Assembly: GCA_003223995.1 (NCBI GenBank)
Contig: QHYA01000025.1
Span: forward strand, 1-8,386
DNA from: Acidobacteriota bacterium
Lineage (GTDB): Bacteria > Acidobacteriota > Polarisedimenticolia > QHYA01
Direction of reading: 5' to 3'
Length of the DNA stretch: 8,386 bases
Shown here: positions 5,788 to 8,386 of the stretch, in pieces
How positions within the stretch are numbered: the stretch's first letter is position 1
How the letters are laid out: each line of letters starts with the position of its first letter
Made by a program: the position numbers and the translations under genes
The notes under the pieces: model-generated
Databases searched by the model: none
The model's input: only the letters and a program-made list of their open reading frames with translations
Told to the model about the DNA's origin: nothing

Positions 5788-7497
5788 CTAATGCAGGCCG
5801 TATTCCGAGGCAAATGCCCCCATGCGGTCCGTCGGCTCGAGGTAGGCAATCCGCATTGGCCCCAGTGCGACGGGCACCTCGTGGCGCGAGAGAAGCCCGT
5901 TCCGAATGTCCGACAGGAGCCGCGCCGGAGGCTCCTGCCGCGCTTCCTCGATCGGAATGATTTGCAGCGCACGGTCTGCGATGGCCTGCGCGGCTCGGGC
6001 CGGTTCGGGCGTGCGATAGAACTCACCCTGCTCCGCGCGCGCCACGTTGAGGAGGTCAGCGGCGTACACCAGCTGCGCCACGGCCTTTGGTCTGAGATAG
6101 AGAGGATAGAGGGGGTCGCCAAATCTTCGGGGCACGCTGGCCGCGGCGGCCTCCAGCCTTGCGGAGCCGCCCGGCCCCGCGTCCCAGACCACGGCAATGA
6201 GCGGCCCGGCATGCCCTTCCCCGCCGCTCGCGCGAGCGGCCCCCGCGCCGACATCCTGGGCGGAGCGGTCGAAACCGTCCCGCACCTGCTCGAGAAGCCG
6301 AGAATGCAAGCTTCCCTTCAGCGCGTACCACGTCACTTGCTCGCGGGAGCCGCCGAAGCTGACGATCAGATGAGCCACGAGCGTGCAGGCGAACACGCAA
6401 CGGGGCAGAAGCGAGCCTCGGAGCAGGCACCCGGCCGTCAGGGCGAGTCCGGCGAAAGGGATGTAATGATACCGGTCGGAATATTCCGGGATCACGGAGA
6501 CCATGAGGCTGGCCGCGGCGAACCAGCCGAGTCCGAACCGCGCCGCCGGGTCCTTGATGAGGATGAAGCACACGGCAAGAGAACCCGCCAGGGTCGCGCC
6601 CGCCAGCACCGGCGGGGCGATCGAACCGCAACGCAGATGGAAGAAGGCCAGGAAGATCTCCGAAATGTTCCGCGGTGCGACAGCGGGGGAGACGAAGTCA
6701 TAGGACTTCCATGGTGAGTTGAGGAGGATGGCGAGACGGACCGCGCCGTAGAGCGCTGCGACCCCCGCCAGATATGGACCTGCGAAGGCGAGCCGCCGGC
6801 CCCAGCCCCACTCCGACGGGAGGGGGTGAGGCGGCACGGGAAGCGACGCAAGGCGAGAAGCAGGCGAGGGATGAAGCAGGACGAGGAGGGCGCTGACAGG
6901 AAGCAGCGACAGGTCCACCTCGTAGGTCAGCAGGCCGAGCAGCGAGAAGAACGCGAACTGCAGCAGCCCAGCGCGGGAGCCTCGCTGGAGAGCGCGAAGC
7001 AGCGACAGAAGGGCAGCGAGATAGAAAGCGAACGCGAGGGAGTGGTTCCAGGCCGATATCGAGTACACCGGCTCGGAGAGGCGGTCATGGACCGCCCAGA
7101 TGGCAACCGTCCCCAGACCCATCCAGGCGGCTGTCCCCGGCTCGACCGCTCGCCCCCTGCTCCAGGATTTCGCGAGCTGCCTCGCCAGCAGCCCGAGCAG
7201 GGCCGCGTTCGTCAGGTGCGTCGCAAGGCACACGGCGAACCAGGGGGCCGGATGAGCTCCGAAGAGGCGGACGAGCAACGCCCACGTGGCGCTCATCACC
7301 GGCTTCACGAACAAGCCACGGCGCGGAGAGGCGATCGCCGCGCCGCGCAGGCCGCTGATGCGCGCCAGTGACAGCAGCTCGAAATCGTCCCCCGCGAAGG
7401 AGAGCGAAAGCGCCGGGGCGAACTGGACCAGCAAGAAGACGGCGAGCAGCACGACGCAGAGCGACAGGGCCGCGACGGCTGTTACGGATCTCCTCAC
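5788..7497 (-). CDS. Multi-pass GT-C-type glycosyltransferase-like membrane protein
   Basis: This 569-residue protein has about ten hydrophobic helices over the first 385 residues, then a soluble C-terminal region (about 385-569). After the first helix (5-30) comes FAGDDFELL with Asp37-Asp38, which fits the acidic motif in the first external loop of GT-C enzymes that use lipid-linked sugars. It is followed by KPVMSATWALLVRLFG and LATHLTNAALLGLLARQL, the pattern of the PMT/ArnT-like group, and by DRYHYIPFAGLAL (341-353), which recalls the DRYxYxP motif of TMTC-like membrane proteins. The GTG at 7497 is chosen because it directly precedes the first helix. A longer open frame reaches 7731, but its extra 78 residues are Arg/Ser/Pro-rich and overlap pepE on the other strand. 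No strong ribosome site precedes the GTG. The substrate and acceptor are unknown. Divergent from pepE; 117 nt before the Mrr-like ATG. Confidence 0.68.
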   Translation of the reverse strand: MRRSVTAVAALSLCVVLLAVFLLVQFAPALSLSFAGDDFELLSLARISGLRGAAIASPRRGLFVKPVMSATWALLVRLFGAHPAPWFAVCLATHLTNAALLGLLARQLAKSWSRGRAVEPGTAAWMGLGTVAIWAVHDRLSEPVYSISAWNHSLAFAFYLAALLSLLRALQRGSRAGLLQFAFFSLLGLLTYEVDLSLLPVSALLVLLHPSPASRLASLPVPPHPLPSEWGWGRRLAFAGPYLAGVAALYGAVRLAILLNSPWKSYDFVSPAVAPRNISEIFLAFFHLRCGSIAPPVLAGATLAGSLAVCFILIKDPAARFGLGWFAAASLMVSVIPEYSDRYHYIPFAGLALTAGCLLRGSLLPRCVFACTLVAHLIVSFGGSREQVTWYALKGSLHSRLLEQVRDGFDRSAQDVGAGAARASGGEGHAGPLIAVVWDAGPGGSARLEAAAASVPRRFGDPLYPLYLRPKAVAQLVYAADLLNVARAEQGEFYRTPEPARAAQAIADRALQIIPIEEARQEPPARLLSDIRNGLLSRHEVPVALGPMRIAYLEPTDRMGAFASEYGLH

Positions 7498-7571
7498 GGA
7501 AGGGAAGCATAGGCGACGGCCCTCCGGGAAGCCAGCCGCCCATGCGCTATCATGCGGTGACACTGCACGCG

Positions 7572-8282
7572 ATGAGACTCCTGCTGCTGAGCAACTCCGT
7601 CGACCACGGGCGGGGATATCTGGATCACGCTGCCGAGGAGATCGTCTCGTTCCTCGGCCAGGTCGAACGCGTGCTGTTCGTTCCCTTCGCCGCGCGGGAT
7701 CATCTCGCGTATTCGCACAACGTCCGCGCACGGTTCCTTGCCCTGGGCATCGAGGTGGAGAGAGCGCAGCCGGATCGCGCCTCCCGAGGGGCTGTCGAGC
7801 GGGCCGAGGCGGTGTTCGTTGGCGGCGGGAACACGTTCCGATTGCTGGACCGGCTCCAGAGAGCCGGCCTGCTGGATGCTCTCAGGCGCAAGGTGCTCGA
7901 GGGGACCCCCTACATCGGCGCCAGCGCGGGGAGCGTGATCGCGGCTCCGACGCTGAAGACGACAAACGACATGCCGATCGTCGAGCCCGCCTCATTCGAG
8001 GCTTTGGCCCTCGTGCCCTTCCAGATCAACTGCCACTATGCCGGCCCCGGCGCTTCCTCGAGCCACATGGGTGAGACACGCGAGCAGAGGATCGAGGAGT
8101 TCCACGAGGAAAACGATGCGCCGGTCGTCGGACTGCGGGAGGGGACGTGGCTGAGGCGCGAAGCAGGCGTGCTGAAGCTGCGGGGAGCGCCAGGCGCGAG
8201 GCTGTTCCGGCGGGGATGCTCTCCATTGGAGCTCTCCGACGGAGCGGACCTGTCCTTCCTGCTCGAAGACCCCGCGACCTGA
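7572..8282 (+). CDS. pepE: Dipeptidase E (α-aspartyl dipeptidase, peptidase family S51)
   Basis: This is a cytoplasmic serine peptidase that splits dipeptides with N-terminal aspartate, 236 residues against about 229 in enterobacterial PepE. The start at 7572 gives MRLLLLSNS, which aligns with the usual MELLLLSNS. In-frame ATG 7542 and GTG 7557 would add 10 or 5 residues without homology. The triad is complete: nucleophile Ser118 in YIGASAGS, Asp133 in TTNDMPIV, and His155 in QINCHY, each two positions below the Salmonella numbering (120, 135, 157). VFVGGGNTFRLL (81-92) and GETREQRIEEF (167-177) are further family blocks. No good ribosome site precedes 7572, so the message may be weakly translated or nearly leaderless. 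The gene is divergent from the GT-C gene and shows no link to the PGA locus; PepE does not act on γ-linked polymer. Confidence 0.93.
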   Translation: MRLLLLSNSVDHGRGYLDHAAEEIVSFLGQVERVLFVPFAARDHLAYSHNVRARFLALGIEVERAQPDRASRGAVERAEAVFVGGGNTFRLLDRLQRAGLLDALRRKVLEGTPYIGASAGSVIAAPTLKTTNDMPIVEPASFEALALVPFQINCHYAGPGASSSHMGETREQRIEEFHEENDAPVVGLREGTWLRREAGVLKLRGAPGARLFRRGCSPLELSDGADLSFLLEDPAT

Positions 8283-8386
8283 CGCGAGCGCGGGTGATCG
8301 GAGACCTGCCGGGAAGCCCGGCCCGGGGGAACCGGCGCCCTTCCCGCCTGCGCTCCCGTCCCGCTGACCCGCTGCGGCAGATCGGG

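Noticed and set aside
4779..6254. 491-codon - strand frame spanning the Mrr-like gene and the GT-C tail
   Set aside because: It is out of frame with both recognised proteins, Arg/Pro/Ser-rich and without motifs. Overlapping + strand frames at 4785-5585, 4871-5752 and 5749-6717 are likewise shadows.
7548..7553. TATCAT as a -10 box for pepE
   Set aside because: It resembles TATAAT, but the -35 region at 17 nt (CGGGAA) does not fit, so no promoter is claimed.
7498..7731. N-terminal extension of the GT-C protein by 78 residues
   Set aside because: The extension is Arg/Pro/Ser-rich, overlaps pepE on the opposite strand and precedes a clean first membrane helix. The GTG at 7497 is more plausible.
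8308..8322. GCCGGG-AAG-CCCGGC hairpin after pepE as a terminator
   Set aside because: The 6-bp stem with a 3-nt loop is short, no U-tract follows, and such matches are frequent in GC-rich spacers. The rest of 8283-8386 shows nothing I can support.
1..8386. tRNA, rRNA, CRISPR arrays, insertion sequences
   Set aside because: I looked for clustered direct repeats, transposase motifs with terminal repeats and tRNA-like cloverleaves by eye and saw none. Short RNAs without strong sequence signals cannot be excluded.

Overview
The window comes from a GC-rich Gram-negative bacterium. Two genes encode probable outer-membrane or periplasmic products (a β-barrel of the alginate-export type and a signal-peptide protein), and GTG starts and GC-rich third codon positions are frequent. 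The gene content (pgsBCW, an alginate-export-like barrel, a GT-C enzyme) would fit an uncultured Deltaproteobacteria-, Acidobacteria- or Eisenbacteria-like lineage. Nothing in the sequence fixes the taxon.

Region 1 (1-3014, + strand) is a tight poly-γ-glutamate (PGA) operon: the 3' end of pgsB (ligase), pgsC (membrane partner), pgsW (double-anchored 'poly-γ-glutamate system protein') and an unnamed secreted protein made of two copies of one β-rich module. The pgsB/pgsC (GTGA) and pgsW/orf4 (ATGA) junctions overlap by 4 nt, and pgsC/pgsW are 13 nt apart. No capA/pgsA is visible after pgsC. A perfect 11-bp hairpin at 3071-3098 separates this operon from the convergent gene behind it.

Region 2 (3136-4888, - strand) holds a 487-residue signal-peptide protein that resembles alginate-export-family outer-membrane barrels. 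Its leader has an excellent GGAGGG ribosome site. Upstream lies a σ54-like -24/-12 element with the exact 10-nt GG-to-GC spacing, and a 13-bp stem-loop begins at the transcription start that this element predicts. The stem pairs fully only in the RNA of the porin strand, through a G·U pair.

Region 3 (4889-7497, - strand) holds an Mrr-like restriction-endonuclease homologue and, upstream of it, a multi-pass GT-C-type glycosyltransferase-like membrane protein. The Mrr homologue appears disabled in two ways. All three expected PD-(D/E)xK catalytic residues are replaced (Ser, Cys, Glu). Its recognisable N-terminal homology also continues about 33 codons upstream of the first ATG in a frame that has no ATG, GTG or TTG start.

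Region 4 (7572-8282, + strand) is pepE, a peptidase-family S51 dipeptidase with an intact Ser-Asp-His triad, divergent from the GT-C gene. The last 104 bases hold no gene I can support.

The most interesting points are the two-module protein in the pgs operon, the strand-specific leader hairpin next to a σ54-like promoter, and the decayed or repurposed Mrr protein.
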